Part shown: one piece after another, positions 1 through 7,506 of the stretch | Layout: every line of letters begins with the position of its first letter | Position numbering within the stretch: position 1 is the first letter of the stretch | IMG/VR virus record: IMGVR_UViG_3300042540_000560 | Location: 1 to 54,121 of that record | Source: a virus | Reading direction: 5' to 3' (one strand) | DNA length: 54,121 nucleotides | Program-made: the position numbers and the translations under genes | Notes under the pieces: generated by a model | Seen by the model: the letters and a program-made list of their open reading frames with translations, nothing else | What the model was told of the DNA's origin: nothing | Databases searched by the model: none

Positions 1-1
1 A

Positions 2-409
2 GAAATACTGGAGTACAAGGAAACCATTAGTGTTGACTTTATCGAGGTTGTTGATGCTTTACGTTTTACACAAGACCTTCTTGTGGAACGGTATGGCTAC
101 ACCAAAGGAACTATCTACTACCTTGGATGGGACAAGACTGATGATGGCATTGACGAAACTTACTATGTTCAGATTGATGAAAAAACAAAGACGGTGACTA
201 AAGTGGCTAGGCTAACTACTAAGTTTGATTGGAATACTGAAAATATGGGTACTTCATTAACCAAAGCTGTCAAAGCATTGATACAAGCGGCTAAGCCATT
301 CCTGGATGATAGTATGGTTCTTTTGACAAGTGCTGTGGCTGATGCACAGGACACGCTTGAAGCAGCGATTGAAGACGTTGAAAAAGTTTTGGACGAGGTG
401 ACGGAATGA
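2..409 (+). CDS. Hypothetical protein, 5' end missing
   Basis: The frame is open from base 2, so the gene starts upstream of the window; an internal GTG at 83 has no good ribosome site. The product is about 135 residues as seen: a mixed N-terminal half with 'TIYYLGWD' and an acidic, probably helical C-terminus. No family recognised. It ends in TGA overlapping the next ATG (ATGA), so the two are probably co-translated. If the window ends are merged through the shared AGAA, its N-terminus is the MSNYKIE fragment at 54101-54121. Confidence 0.7.
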   Translation, partial: EILEYKETISVDFIEVVDALRFTQDLLVERYGYTKGTIYYLGWDKTDDGIDETYYVQIDEKTKTVTKVARLTTKFDWNTENMGTSLTKAVKALIQAAKPFLDDSMVLLTSAVADAQDTLEAAIEDVEKVLDEVTE

Positions 410-606
410 ACGTAACAGAAGCAATCAAGCAGAAAATGGAAGAAGCAAAAGCTGAGTATTTTCGAGTGATCGATTTATACCGCAACAGAAAAGCATCGAT
501 CCAACGCATGACGTATCAACAGGGTATATATGATGGGCTTGAATTAGCATGGCGTGAATGCGTATTTAGAGAAATCGACGCCAGGGCCAATGAAATATCG
601 GAGTAA
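406..606 (+). CDS. Small helical hypothetical protein
   Basis: 66 residues, charged and probably mostly alpha-helical (AIKQKMEEAKAEYF..., then a Arg/Gln-rich segment). No family recognised. The ATGA overlap with the preceding gene supports both the start and co-expression. Confidence 0.65.
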   Translation: MNVTEAIKQKMEEAKAEYFRVIDLYRNRKASIQRMTYQQGIYDGLELAWRECVFREIDARANEISE

Positions 607-609
607 CCA

Positions 610-627
610 TTTCCTGGAGGAAGGAAA
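610..627 (+). repeat. Copy of the TGGAGG hairpin motif, also an SD
   Basis: TTTCCTGGAGGAAGGAAA is a perfect 6-bp inverted repeat (TTTCCT/AGGAAA) around GGAGGA. Here it sits between two plus-strand genes, and its GGAGG is also the ribosome-binding site of the ORF at 634. It belongs to a family spread over the window, mostly lying antisense to minus-strand genes. Confidence 0.6.
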
Positions 628-633
628 ATAACA

Positions 634-762
634 ATGTATAGTATAGTTATCAATGAATTAGCTACACTAATACTGTATGTAGCTAATAATTTAGATGTAC
701 AGCATTGTATGCTTTACCTGGTGATAAGTATTGTGATTAACTATATAGGAGGTAAACAATGA
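634..762 (+). CDS. Small hydrophobic protein, 42 aa
   Basis: ATG at 634 follows a strong SD (GGAGGAAGG). The 42-residue product is largely hydrophobic, with one probable membrane segment late in the chain (CMLYLVISIVINYI). Its TGA overlaps the ATG of the nuclease gene at 759. No function can be assigned; it may be a small membrane accessory protein. Confidence 0.5.
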   Translation: MYSIVINELATLILYVANNLDVQHCMLYLVISIVINYIGGKQ

Positions 763-1175
763 TAACAATGACTAAAGTCTATTCAGTAAGAGTAATAGAT
801 GGTGATACTGTAGAGGCAATGATTGAAGTATGGGAAGGAACCTACATTAAGTCTTCAATACGTATACTTGGTGTAGATGCACCAGAGATAAAGACCAATG
901 TTGGTAAACTGGTTAAGAGAATGGTAGAACAATGGATACAGGGTAATTCGATTAGCATTGAGTACCATGAAAAAGATAAGTATAGTGGTAGGTTCTTAGG
1001 TGACATACTCAAAGGTCCTGAAAGACTATCCGAGTACTTACTAAGTTCTAAGTATGCTAGACCATACCAAGGTGGACTAAGACAAAGATGGTCAGACCAA
1101 GAACTACTAGACATTGAATCTAGGATACCAATGACAAGTACACCAAGTACTGAGCTAATCTACATTGGTAACTAA
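759..1175 (+). CDS. Staphylococcal nuclease-like (SNase/TNase) protein
   Basis: 138 residues with the SNase OB-fold signature: 'VIDGDTVEAMIEV' near residue 13, 'IRILGVDAPEIK' near 33 and 'KYSGRFLGDI' near 75. The acidic and arginine residues of the SNase metal and phosphate site are in place. The family cleaves DNA or RNA with Ca2+; here it may degrade host DNA or process phage DNA. There is no signal peptide, so it is probably cytoplasmic. The SD AGGAGGT is 5-6 nt before the first ATG; a second ATG at 768 is possible. It is the last gene of the plus-strand block. Confidence 0.88.
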   Translation: MITMTKVYSVRVIDGDTVEAMIEVWEGTYIKSSIRILGVDAPEIKTNVGKLVKRMVEQWIQGNSISIEYHEKDKYSGRFLGDILKGPERLSEYLLSSKYARPYQGGLRQRWSDQELLDIESRIPMTSTPSTELIYIGN

Positions 1176-1420
1176 GTAGCATACAGTAACAATTAAATAA
1201 TGCTTAGTATCTACTAATTATTAAGCATTACTGTGGGTAGGTAAGGGTTAAGAAGATAAAGGTCTTACTCTAAAGGTTGAGAAGATTCTAAAGGGTCCCC
1301 ATGACCATGGCCTGTAGCTGCCATCACTTTGGGTATGCTCGATCATAGTCTGCATCAGCATTTTCATTGAGCAATCACGATCATAGTCTGACTCCATCAT
1401 AGTATTGTGCTGCTCTATCA

Positions 1421-1479
1421 TATGTCGATTTCGAGAACTACTTTGTGTATTCACTATGCTATGTCGATTTCGAGAACTA
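1421..1479. repeat. 20-bp direct repeat pair
   Basis: TATGTCGATTTCGAGAACTA occurs exactly at 1421-1440 and 1460-1479. Its core TCGAGAAC recurs near 2170, and the reverse complement GTTCTCGA occurs near 1635 and 1793, giving five copies in 750 bp. Possibly protein-binding sites. Confidence 0.7.
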
Positions 1480-1490
1480 AGATGAGTAAA

Positions 1491-1525
1491 TAAAAAAACC
1501 CAGCATATCTTTTGATACACTGGGT
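1491..1525 (-). terminator. Rho-independent terminator
   Basis: On the minus strand ACCCAG (paired with CTGGGT) encloses an inner TATC/GATA pair and is followed by seven T. It terminates the leftward transcript of the 1580-2554 gene, the last minus-strand gene. Confidence 0.8.
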
Positions 1526-1579
1526 CTTACTTTGTTCGCTGTTGTTGAACTGTATTCTAACTGTATCCCCTATCCCTAA

Positions 1580-2554
1580 CTAATCCCTATCACCAACATT
1601 GAATAGAGCGATACCTTGGTTGGGGATAACCTTATGGGAAACGTTCTCGATTCTACTTTTGTTGATAGAACAACGAACCAAGTCGCACAATAGAGCATAT
1701 CTTGCTTGACGGTTAAACTTGATACCTTCAATGTTCGTCCAAGCAGATTGAATTTTCGAGATACCTTTTGGGTCCAAGATAGTTAGAACCATGTTCTCGA
1801 TCACCTCGGAATAGTCTGGTAGGTCCTTCAAGGTATTACCTTTGATCGTCTCATCTAACATAGCACAGAGTAACATAGCACCATCAGCATCGACGTTGAA
1901 CTGGGGCACTAACTCTTTCACTAGTTCGACAATGCGTACTAAGGCATGTTTTGATTTCGCACTTTGAACCTTGGCATAGGTACCTAAAGCAAATTGAAAG
2001 AATGAGTGAGTGTCGATAACTTCCAAGATACTCTTGGTATCCTTCAAGGCTTTTCCATTCCAAGTCTTCCCACTAGCACCACCACCAACAACAGAAAGAC
2101 TTTGGGATCGAAGACACCCCAGAGTGAATAGTTGTTCCTTGAATTTCCCCCAACCATCCCCGCATGCCATTTCGAGAACTTGAGAGGGTTTCCGTTTCGA
2201 CTCCAAGGTATTGTAATGGTAGAACGAGAAGTCATCGTTGATGAGAAGCAGCACGCCGAGACTCTTGGGACCGTCCGGTCGGGATAGAATGGTTCTAATC
2301 GCTCGGTAAGTATTCCCTCCATCGCAGCAATCTCCCGAAGCAGAGTTGATTCTGATAGTTGCCACTGTCGGATCGTAGTTACCTTGATCGAATGCATCGA
2401 TGATCGCTTTCGTGGAAACCTGCTGGGGACGGTTATTTCTAATTTCTCCAGTCTCTTCCTCGTAACCAATAAGATCCCCCAATTGGACGATCGTATCCAT
2501 TGTGAGTTGAACTGGGGAAACTTTAGAACCAATAGACCATACGTTCTTAACCAT
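1580..2554 (-). CDS. Hypothetical protein, weakly DGQHR/AIPR-like
   Basis: 324 residues. 'VATIRINSASGDCCDGGNTYRAI' (around residues 63-87) resembles the D-G-x-x-(T/H)-x-R core of DGQHR/DndB and AIPR-type domains. The rest is mixed alpha/beta with a helical C-terminal half. If the resemblance holds, it may bind DNA or take part in restriction or anti-restriction, but this is a weak motif match only. It is preceded by a structured leader (2586-2668) and followed by a terminator, so it is the last gene of the leftward unit. Confidence 0.6.
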   Translation of the reverse strand: MVKNVWSIGSKVSPVQLTMDTIVQLGDLIGYEEETGEIRNNRPQQVSTKAIIDAFDQGNYDPTVATIRINSASGDCCDGGNTYRAIRTILSRPDGPKSLGVLLLINDDFSFYHYNTLESKRKPSQVLEMACGDGWGKFKEQLFTLGCLRSQSLSVVGGGASGKTWNGKALKDTKSILEVIDTHSFFQFALGTYAKVQSAKSKHALVRIVELVKELVPQFNVDADGAMLLCAMLDETIKGNTLKDLPDYSEVIENMVLTILDPKGISKIQSAWTNIEGIKFNRQARYALLCDLVRCSINKSRIENVSHKVIPNQGIALFNVGDRD

Positions 2555-2585
2555 AATAGAACCTTAACCTTTTAACCTGCTGACA

Positions 2586-2668
2586 CGTCCTGAAATAGGG
2601 GGACGCTTCCCTACGGCATTGTTGCCGAAGCCCCTTGAGAGAATCGAACTCTCATTAACCATTAGGGG
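2586..2668 (-). ncRNA. Structured leader with tRNA T-arm-like hairpin
   Basis: On the minus strand three hairpins follow one another. First is GAGAG-TTCGATT-CTCTC, an exact tRNA T-arm shape, enclosed by CCCCT/AGGGG (2631-2668). Second is CGGCA/TGCCG inside CTTC/GAAG (about 2606-2630). Third is CGTCC/GGACG (2586-2605). No matching 5' acceptor strand or anticodon arm is present, so this is not a whole tRNA. It may be a tRNA-derived attachment remnant or a regulatory leader of the downstream gene. Confidence 0.5.
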
Positions 2669-2679
2669 AAATCTTGAGA

Positions 2680-2910
2680 CTATCTATGCATTCTCCGATG
2701 CATAAAATTTGCTATTGCATCACTTCCGAAAGGCAGTCGTCGATACTTGACTGTAGGATATTGTTGGATTGTTAAACCGTTGTCTTGTTCAGCAACAACT
2801 AAGCCCCGAGAGATGAGGGTATTATACTCGTTCTCATTAGGGAACCTATCTACTAGGTAACAATACAAAGCAGGCAAATTTTTGGAGCGAAGCTTTTGGT
2901 AGTTGTTCAT
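2680..2910 (-). CDS. Small hypothetical protein, 76 aa
   Basis: The longer frame starts at 2988 but runs into the promoter -10 box at 2977-2982, so the start MNNYQKLRSK at 2910 is preferred, although its SD is poor. The product is short and basic, ending in FMHRRMHR. No family recognised. It is the first gene behind promoter A, with a leader of about 60 nt that begins with a CCCC/GGGG hairpin. Confidence 0.5.
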   Translation of the reverse strand: MNNYQKLRSKNLPALYCYLVDRFPNENEYNTLISRGLVVAEQDNGLTIQQYPTVKYRRLPFGSDAIANFMHRRMHR

Positions 2911-2976
2911 TGTCTCGGTTCTATAGTGGCTGGACAGTGTAGGGAATAGTTTCCCCCGCCCCCTAAGGGGACACGA

Positions 2977-3005
2977 ATTAGACACCATATCGGCATTTCT
3001 TGCAA
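2977..3005 (-). promoter_or_regulatory. Sigma-70-like promoter A
   Basis: On the minus strand TTGCAA (3005-3000), exactly 17 nt spacer, then TCTAAT (2982-2977). The spacer shares CCGATATRGTR with promoter B at 9031-9059, and both are flanked upstream by the same AT-rich AAAATAATTTT tract. It would drive the gene at 2910 and onward to 1580. Confidence 0.7.
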
Positions 3006-3137
3006 GTATAGTTTAGTTGAAATTCAAAATTATTTTGGCATAAGTTTCGCTAATACTGGAGCATATGCGAATGCAACAACTCCACAAATACAAGAGTATA
3101 GGTACGATACAAATTAGGATAGATGAGCCTACCCGCA

Positions 3138-3212
3138 CTTGACTGCTCAAGCATAATGGTTCCATACCATAGCATCATCACTACGTACCAAGCACGCACT
3201 TGACTGGTCAAG
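3138..3212. repeat. CTTGACTG-TCAAG hairpin pair
   Basis: Two palindromic hairpins, CTTGACTGCTCAAG (3138-3151) and CTTGACTGGTCAAG (3199-3212), each preceded by CGCA. Two relatives lie at 9198-9213 and 9241-9256, the latter forming the tip of a terminator. All are non-coding. Confidence 0.7.
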
Positions 3213-3218
3213 CGACCC

Positions 3219-3240
3219 TTTTCCTGGAGGGAGGAGGATA
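3219..3240. repeat. Intergenic copy of TGGAGG motif
   Basis: CTTTTCCTGGAGGGAGGAGG lies in non-coding sequence and matches the purine-rich family found antisense inside many minus-strand genes. Its presence where nothing is translated argues against a protein-level cause. Confidence 0.55.
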
Positions 3241-3286
3241 GCTATACTCCATGAGAGTAAAGGATAGCTATGCTTCATGACAATAA
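3235..3286. repeat. 26-bp tandem repeat, two units
   Basis: Units 3235-3260 and 3261-3286 (AGGATAGCTAT-R-CT-Y-CATGA-S-ARTAA) abut directly and differ at four positions; a third partial unit (AGGATAA) follows. Possible iteron-like or regulatory repeat in the largest gap of this end of the genome. Confidence 0.65.
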
Positions 3287-3300
3287 AGGATAAACAAAAT

Positions 3301-3331
3301 AAGGGCATATAGCACTAGACTATATACCCTT
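3301..3331 (-). terminator. Terminator-like hairpin
   Basis: On the minus strand AAGGGTATATAG pairs with CTATATGCCCTT around a 7-nt loop and is followed by ATTTTGTTT. It probably ends the transcript of the 3353-8905 gene cluster. With the promoter A region this completes the 2911-3352 gap; I see nothing else gene-like there. Confidence 0.65.
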
Positions 3332-3352
3332 ATGCAATGTGGAATTTAATAA
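3331..3352 (-). promoter_or_regulatory. Start-associated element, copy a
   Basis: Minus strand TTATTAAATTCCACATTGCA, directly after the stop of the 3353 gene. Unlike most copies it has no start codon close downstream; the terminator hairpin follows instead. Confidence 0.6.
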
Positions 3353-3628
3353 TTATTGGACTCGTATGACTAGGGACTTGGTTCTAAGTTGTAGCTGTTC
3401 AAGGGTAACGTCATTGTCTAGTAGTAACCATAGTATTTCTTGGTTGTTGACCAGTGATCGATTGTAAGGCATCCTCATTTTACGTACTGATTCATTGATA
3501 ACTAATTGACAATGCTTGAGTCGATACACAACTATGAAATCCTTTGGAAGTGGTAGTAAGACTGTGATATCGGATTCACTTGGTATGAATGAGAAGGGCC
3601 ATTCATACTCTGTTACTTTGTTTGACAT
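3353..3628 (-). CDS. Hypothetical early-region protein, 91 aa
   Basis: 91 residues with short hydrophobic beta-like strands (ITVLLPLP, FIVVYRL) and a C-terminal helix. No family recognised. Its ATG shares a base with the stop of the preceding gene (TAATG), so the pair is translationally coupled. Last gene of the early cluster. Confidence 0.65.
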   Translation of the reverse strand: MSNKVTEYEWPFSFIPSESDITVLLPLPKDFIVVYRLKHCQLVINESVRKMRMPYNRSLVNNQEILWLLLDNDVTLEQLQLRTKSLVIRVQ

Positions 3629-4167
3629 TACAATGCTTTGTTGATGTCTTTGACTGTCTCCAAGTATTCGTAATGCTTTATCATGAAGTTGATTCTACTG
3701 AGTGCTTCAGCTACCCCTTCTTCATGGGAACAACTAGACCAACAAATGAATCCTTCAGTAGGTTTATAATCTAGTAAGTATTTATGGGCTAGGTAGTCAT
3801 CTTCGTATGGTTCTTGCTCGTTTAGCCAGTCCTCATCCATATTACTGGATGGCTGGAATAGCCATTCTGATTCGGTGCCAGTTATTTCTAATACAGTAGA
3901 TCCTGCGTACCATCCATTTTGATTGTAAGAACGTTCAGGATAATTAAGAGCTAAGGTGAATCCTAAGATGCAACCACAAGTGTTACAGTTATGTCTAGTC
4001 AACTCACTGTATTGAAGTTTATGTAGGTTACATAATTCTGAAGTTGATAGCACTTGTTTGTAATTGAAACCTGTTGGCTTTGTCCTTAGGATATACTTGT
4101 AATCGAAGTTCTCTTCAAAGTTATTGATTGCGTTGATTAGTTCTTTGAGTTTGTCTACGTTTGCCAT
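3628..4167 (-). CDS. Hypothetical protein with possible Cys cluster
   Basis: 179 residues. 'CNLHKLQY' followed by 'HNCNTCGC' (around residues 46-64) could bind zinc. The C-terminal half is acidic with aromatic residues and a CWSSCSH segment. No family recognised. It is coupled to the 3353 gene by a 1-base overlap. Confidence 0.65.
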   Translation of the reverse strand: MANVDKLKELINAINNFEENFDYKYILRTKPTGFNYKQVLSTSELCNLHKLQYSELTRHNCNTCGCILGFTLALNYPERSYNQNGWYAGSTVLEITGTESEWLFQPSSNMDEDWLNEQEPYEDDYLAHKYLLDYKPTEGFICWSSCSHEEGVAEALSRINFMIKHYEYLETVKDINKAL

Positions 4168-4185
4168 TTGATTGATCCTTTACAA

Positions 4186-4338
4186 TTACTTGAACAAGTC
4201 TTGGTAGTGTAGTTTGTTGATTACCTTACTTACGTTGCATCCTCTTACACCAGTCAATATGATTTCCCAGTTTAATCCAAATTGACTTTGATAGATGGAG
4301 TAAGTGTTGTCGTTTTGTTTTACAGCTTTGTATTGCAT
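4186..4338 (-). CDS. Small hypothetical protein, 50 aa
   Basis: ATG at 4338, TAA at 4186. The product begins MQYKAVKQNDNTYSIYQ, a soluble-looking beta-rich sequence. It fills the gap between 4167 and 4341 in the same orientation as its neighbours, 2 nt after the stop of the 4341 gene. The SD is weak. Confidence 0.5.
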   Translation of the reverse strand: MQYKAVKQNDNTYSIYQSQFGLNWEIILTGVRGCNVSKVINKLHYQDLFK

Positions 4339-4340
4339 GT

Positions 4341-4592
4341 TTAGAAGTATTTGACTGAGACTTTGATTTGTGAGTTAGCTTGTAAGGTTTTTGCTACAGC
4401 TTTCTCATGGCGATTCTTTAACCATGCTTTGTACTGGGACTCATACTTACGATATGGGGCACCTTTAACTTTGTCTTGGCAATGTTTGTGAGCATAGTCT
4501 CCTGATACTAGGAGCTTTGCTTGCCATGCTTGTACTGACAATCCACAGTACCAGCATTTGTGGTAGGTTTCATCGCACATGATATTATCCAA
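4341..4592 (-). CDS. Small putative zinc-binding protein
   Basis: 83 residues. 'CWYCGLSVQAW' at about residue 13 with 'HKHCQ' about 20 residues later makes a CxxC...HxxC site that could bind one zinc ion. The C-terminal half is basic and helical. It overlaps the preceding gene by 8 nt. Function unknown; possibly nucleic-acid binding. Confidence 0.65.
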   Translation of the reverse strand: MDNIMCDETYHKCWYCGLSVQAWQAKLLVSGDYAHKHCQDKVKGAPYRKYESQYKAWLKNRHEKAVAKTLQANSQIKVSVKYF

Positions 4593-5037
4593 TGGTTAGG
4601 GAGATGTTGTTGCTGTCAGTGTAGATGTACTTACCATCTTGGAATGAGTAAGTGATTTGTTGGTTTACTGCATAATGGAATAGATCATGCAAGTAATCTT
4701 TGATTTGGTTACGGTCTTTGCCAGTTATACGTACTTCGATACCGAACCGTATGTCTGGGGTGATGATGCAAGTATGTTCTGTCCAGCCATCATAGTAACC
4801 ATGCTCGTCCATATGATGGAATGCAAACTCTAATACGATACGATTTGCAGTAGACTTCTCGATGTTAATAGTTGTGCCACAGTCAACACCACTACCATGT
4901 GGAAGGAAGTTTACAACCAGTTGGTCTAAAGTTTCTAATGCTAAGTTTTCTCTAACATCTAATTGATCTTGTTTTCTCCAATGGTTGTAACGATCAATGT
5001 TAGTTGCTAGAAAGTATGCTAGAGTTTGTTGAAACAT
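4585..5037 (-). CDS. Conserved-looking phage hypothetical (GSGVDCGT/HHMD)
   Basis: 150 residues with 'LPHGSGVDCGTTI' near residue 45, 'FAFHHMDEHGYYDGWTEH' near 70-88 and a C-terminal helical segment 'IKDYLHDLFHYAV'. I recall this combination from uncharacterised proteins of many phages; no activity is known to me. It lies in the early gene cluster and overlaps the downstream zinc-binding gene. Confidence 0.7.
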   Translation of the reverse strand: MFQQTLAYFLATNIDRYNHWRKQDQLDVRENLALETLDQLVVNFLPHGSGVDCGTTINIEKSTANRIVLEFAFHHMDEHGYYDGWTEHTCIITPDIRFGIEVRITGKDRNQIKDYLHDLFHYAVNQQITYSFQDGKYIYTDSNNISLTIG

Positions 5038-5079
5038 GGTAGACTCCGTATGAACTGAAAGGGAAAGTAAGTGTATGGG

Positions 5080-5550
5080 TTACTTGAACATCATCAAGTA
5101 TGGAATGAGTTCGATGACTTGCAATGCTGATGTGTCCATAGGACGACCATTGCAATCAAACTGTAAATCGTCTTCGTCGTAATCTGCTATGTCTGGTTCT
5201 TCGACTAGACAAGCATCAGTTTCTTCTAGGAACTTTTCATAAGCATCCTCAAAGCTATCTGCTGGAACTAGATACATTGGTGGGAATGCACAGTCAGCAT
5301 TGAAACATAGATAGAAGTTGTAAGAGTTTTCTATTGTCTCTGGTGTTACAACAAACTTAGGACTAATGTGCTGGATTCGTTTGTCTTTAAGGAACGGTTC
5401 TAGCCTTGGGTCTGTCTCACAACCAATGGTTGTAAGGTGTTCTGATGCAACGTAATAAGTGATGTCTTTATTGATGTGGTCTGGTTTTACTGTGGTGAAG
5501 ATCATTGCTGATAACTTAGCTTCTAGCCATGCTGGAATGTCCATTGTCAC
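5080..5550 (-). CDS. Hypothetical acidic protein
   Basis: 156 residues, acidic in the C-terminal third (EEPDIADYDEDDLQ), ending in 'CNGRPMDTSALQVIEL', a tail I associate with uncharacterised phage proteins. The start is either GTG at 5550, sharing a base with the stop of the upstream lipoprotein gene (TAGTG), or ATG at 5544. Function unknown. Confidence 0.65.
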   Translation of the reverse strand: MTMDIPAWLEAKLSAMIFTTVKPDHINKDITYYVASEHLTTIGCETDPRLEPFLKDKRIQHISPKFVVTPETIENSYNFYLCFNADCAFPPMYLVPADSFEDAYEKFLEETDACLVEEPDIADYDEDDLQFDCNGRPMDTSALQVIELIPYLMMFK

Positions 5551-5690
5551 TAATCCTTATGAAATTCTACTGAGTACTCGAATCGAGATGGATCACGTTG
5601 TGATGGTGTAGCTTTGATAGCTACCTTACCAATAGCACTACACCCTGTTGTGAGTAGTAGTGCAATTATGATGATTGAAATCCGTTTCAT
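5550..5690 (-). CDS. Small lipoprotein, 46 aa
   Basis: Start MKRISIIII with a hydrophobic stretch and the lipobox LLTTGC at residues 12-17, so Cys17 is probably acylated and about 30 residues are displayed at the membrane. The SD AGGA is 9 nt before ATG. The leader AAGGACATCATACCATGA is identical to that of the 5703 gene. Candidate roles are superinfection exclusion or a spanin-like function; both are inference. Confidence 0.7.
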   Translation of the reverse strand: MKRISIIIIALLLTTGCSAIGKVAIKATPSQRDPSRFEYSVEFHKD

Positions 5691-5702
5691 GGTATGATGT
5701 CC

Positions 5703-5969
5703 TTAGTATTGTATTCCTTGATATGGGTAATACTCTTGAGAACAATGAGGACAAATATCAGGGGGCCAAACACCTGTTTTGTATGCGTGTATTGTTTTTT
5801 GTAAACATTTGTCAAAGTCCATCATAGCAAGTATATGACTACTTGGTACATTCTTTACTTTGTAAGTTACTCCTACTGGTTTACCAGACTCATGTTTAGT
5901 GATCGAAATACCGAAACTAACAATAGCATCCTCTTTTATCTTATAGTCACCAATTGTTATATTCATCAT
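5703..5969 (-). CDS. Small hypothetical with C-terminal CPHC
   Basis: 88 residues beginning MMNITIGDYKI; mostly beta-like with 'CPHCSQEYYPYQG' at the C-terminus, a possible half zinc knuckle. It shares an identical ribosome-site cassette with the lipoprotein gene, suggesting duplication of the leader. Function unknown. Confidence 0.65.
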   Translation of the reverse strand: MMNITIGDYKIKEDAIVSFGISITKHESGKPVGVTYKVKNVPSSHILAMMDFDKCLQKTIHAYKTGVWPPDICPHCSQEYYPYQGIQY

Positions 5970-5981
5970 GGTATGATGTCC

Positions 5982-7472
5982 TTACTCTGCTAATGGGATG
6001 AGGGTCATTGAGTCTTTGCTACGTGTTAATGCTACGTACTCTAAGTTGGTTTCTTGGGCTTTCTCCCAGTCCAACTTAGCCATTGGATGGGGTAGGTTGG
6101 ATGTACCATAAACAATGGTGTTGTGGTGTTCTAATCCTTTGCTACTGTGGATGGAGGATAGCTTGATTGCATTGGGAGCAATGTCCTTGGCTTCTGGTTT
6201 CTTGAACTCAGAGTCTAGGAAGTTGTGTAAGTCTCGTACTGTCTTGAGAGTACTATCACCAGCAATCTCGATGAGACATACTTGGTAGTCTTGGAGGACT
6301 GCTTTGCTCATGGCAGTCTTGCTATTGTTGATAGCCTTCTCAAACTTAGCATTTACTAAGTCGTACCACTGAGTGTTGAGTGGTGAATCGTACTTGTAAG
6401 TTGCAAAGGACTTCATTGCATTAGCAATGCCTTCTGATGCGAAGAATACCACCTGTTGTGATAACTGTTTACGCATCTTCAAGTAGTGTCTGATGAGTGG
6501 AGCATTGGTACGACACATGATGAGGGTACCTTGCTCTGGTAGTTCCTCATATGAGAAACCATCTGCATTATTGATAGTGCCATCTGGACAGTCTGGTCTG
6601 TCTTGAATGTCTGGCACTAGGTTACGTGCCATATCCAAGTGACTGTGCGGACATCGCCAACAGACTGTCAATGGAAGTGCTGTTGCTGAAGTCTTTTCCT
6701 GGAAGAGGGAAAGAGAATTAGACATAGAACCATTGAAGGCATAGATTGCCTGTCTATCATCACCAACTGCAATGAGTCGTTGACCCCATTGTAAGGATAA
6801 GGCCATACGTATCGGGTTAAGGTCTTGAGCTTCGTCGATGAATAAGTACTCACAACCTTGGGCACCCCAATTATGGATGAAAGGTAGCCATTGCATGTCA
6901 TCAAAGGTGTATGCATAGCCATAACCAAACTTGCCCTTGACTTTCTCTGCTGAACGTTTCAGGAGTTCTAGGGCAGGTTCACACACTTCGTCTACTGATG
7001 TTTCGAGACTGATCCGGTCATCCTCAAGAGTCTTTTTAACTTCTAGGATGTCTGCATCTGGCTTGATTGCCATAGTCTTGAGCCAAGAAACTGATGTGAG
7101 GATGTCCTCTTGAAGTTTCCATTGTGCTGCTGTGCCTGGCTTCTGCCCTCTGAAGCATATGTCTTGGATGTACTGTTTGAGTTGGAAATTGCCTTTGTCC
7201 ATCCATGAACCCTTTGGCATCAGCTTGATACCATAGCTGTGAAAGGTAGATGCAGTACGTCCTGAGCCTAGCCTTGCTGCCATCTCATCTGCTGGTGCTT
7301 TGTTGAAGCATAGAATGACTGAGCCACGAGGAGCAATGGTCTCAATGGTGGATGACTTTCCTGTGCCTGCTCTGGCAACTACGATAAGGTTGTCATTGGT
7401 TTTAGTAAGACTGTCTTTGATGTTGGATTGTTCTTGAGTGAGCTTGAGTTTCTTAGCTTTGGTTGTAGTCAT
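5982..7472 (-). CDS. UvrD/Rep-like superfamily 1 DNA helicase
   Basis: 496 residues with all main SF1A motifs in order: Walker A 'ARAGTGKSST' (about 33-42), motif Ia 'CFNKAPADEM', Walker B 'IDEAQDLNP', motif III 'VGDDRQAIYAFNG', motif IV 'LPLTVCWRCP', motif V 'LSSIHSSKGLEHHN' and motif VI 'YVALTRSKD' close to the C-terminus. An ATP-driven 3'-5' helicase is expected, for phage replication or recombination. It is shorter than cellular UvrD (about 720), lacking much of the 1B/2B insertions. It sits in the early cluster rather than with the polymerase, and its start directly follows element b with an AAAGG ribosome site. Confidence 0.93.
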   Translation of the reverse strand: MTTTKAKKLKLTQEQSNIKDSLTKTNDNLIVVARAGTGKSSTIETIAPRGSVILCFNKAPADEMAARLGSGRTASTFHSYGIKLMPKGSWMDKGNFQLKQYIQDICFRGQKPGTAAQWKLQEDILTSVSWLKTMAIKPDADILEVKKTLEDDRISLETSVDEVCEPALELLKRSAEKVKGKFGYGYAYTFDDMQWLPFIHNWGAQGCEYLFIDEAQDLNPIRMALSLQWGQRLIAVGDDRQAIYAFNGSMSNSLSLFQEKTSATALPLTVCWRCPHSHLDMARNLVPDIQDRPDCPDGTINNADGFSYEELPEQGTLIMCRTNAPLIRHYLKMRKQLSQQVVFFASEGIANAMKSFATYKYDSPLNTQWYDLVNAKFEKAINNSKTAMSKAVLQDYQVCLIEIAGDSTLKTVRDLHNFLDSEFKKPEAKDIAPNAIKLSSIHSSKGLEHHNTIVYGTSNLPHPMAKLDWEKAQETNLEYVALTRSKDSMTLIPLAE

Positions 7473-7485
7473 GGTATATACCTTT

Positions 7486-7506
7486 CTGCAATGCGGAATT
7501 TATTAA
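7486..7506 (-). promoter_or_regulatory. Start-associated element, copy b
   Basis: Minus strand TTAATAAATTCCGCATTGCA joins the stop of the 7503 gene to the helicase start; AAAGGTATATACC then ATG follow at once. Confidence 0.7.

Larger units (their letters stand above)
1176..1579. other. Convergent intergenic region with repeats
   Basis: About 400 nt between convergent genes. It holds an inverted repeat AATGCTTA/TAAGCATT (1199-1206, 1222-1229), with flanking ACAGTA/TACTGT, which may end the plus-strand transcript; two copies of CGATCATAGTCTG (near 1338 and 1379); a 20-bp direct repeat (1421, 1460); and a terminator at the right. A minus-strand open frame through it (1248-1520) encodes the repeats twice (SSRNRH) and starts inside the terminator, so I do not call it a gene. 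Confidence 0.6.

Noticed and set aside
1248-1520. 90-codon minus-strand open frame between the convergent genes
   Set aside because: It begins inside the terminator, lacks an SD, and its sequence simply translates the direct repeats (SSRNRH twice).
3130-3290. CRISPR array from repeated hairpins and tandem units
   Set aside because: Only two hairpins and two tandem units, no regular spacers and no cas genes.
7486-7506. Sigma-54 promoter in the start-associated element
   Set aside because: TTGCA could be a -12 box but no GG lies at the -24 position in any copy.
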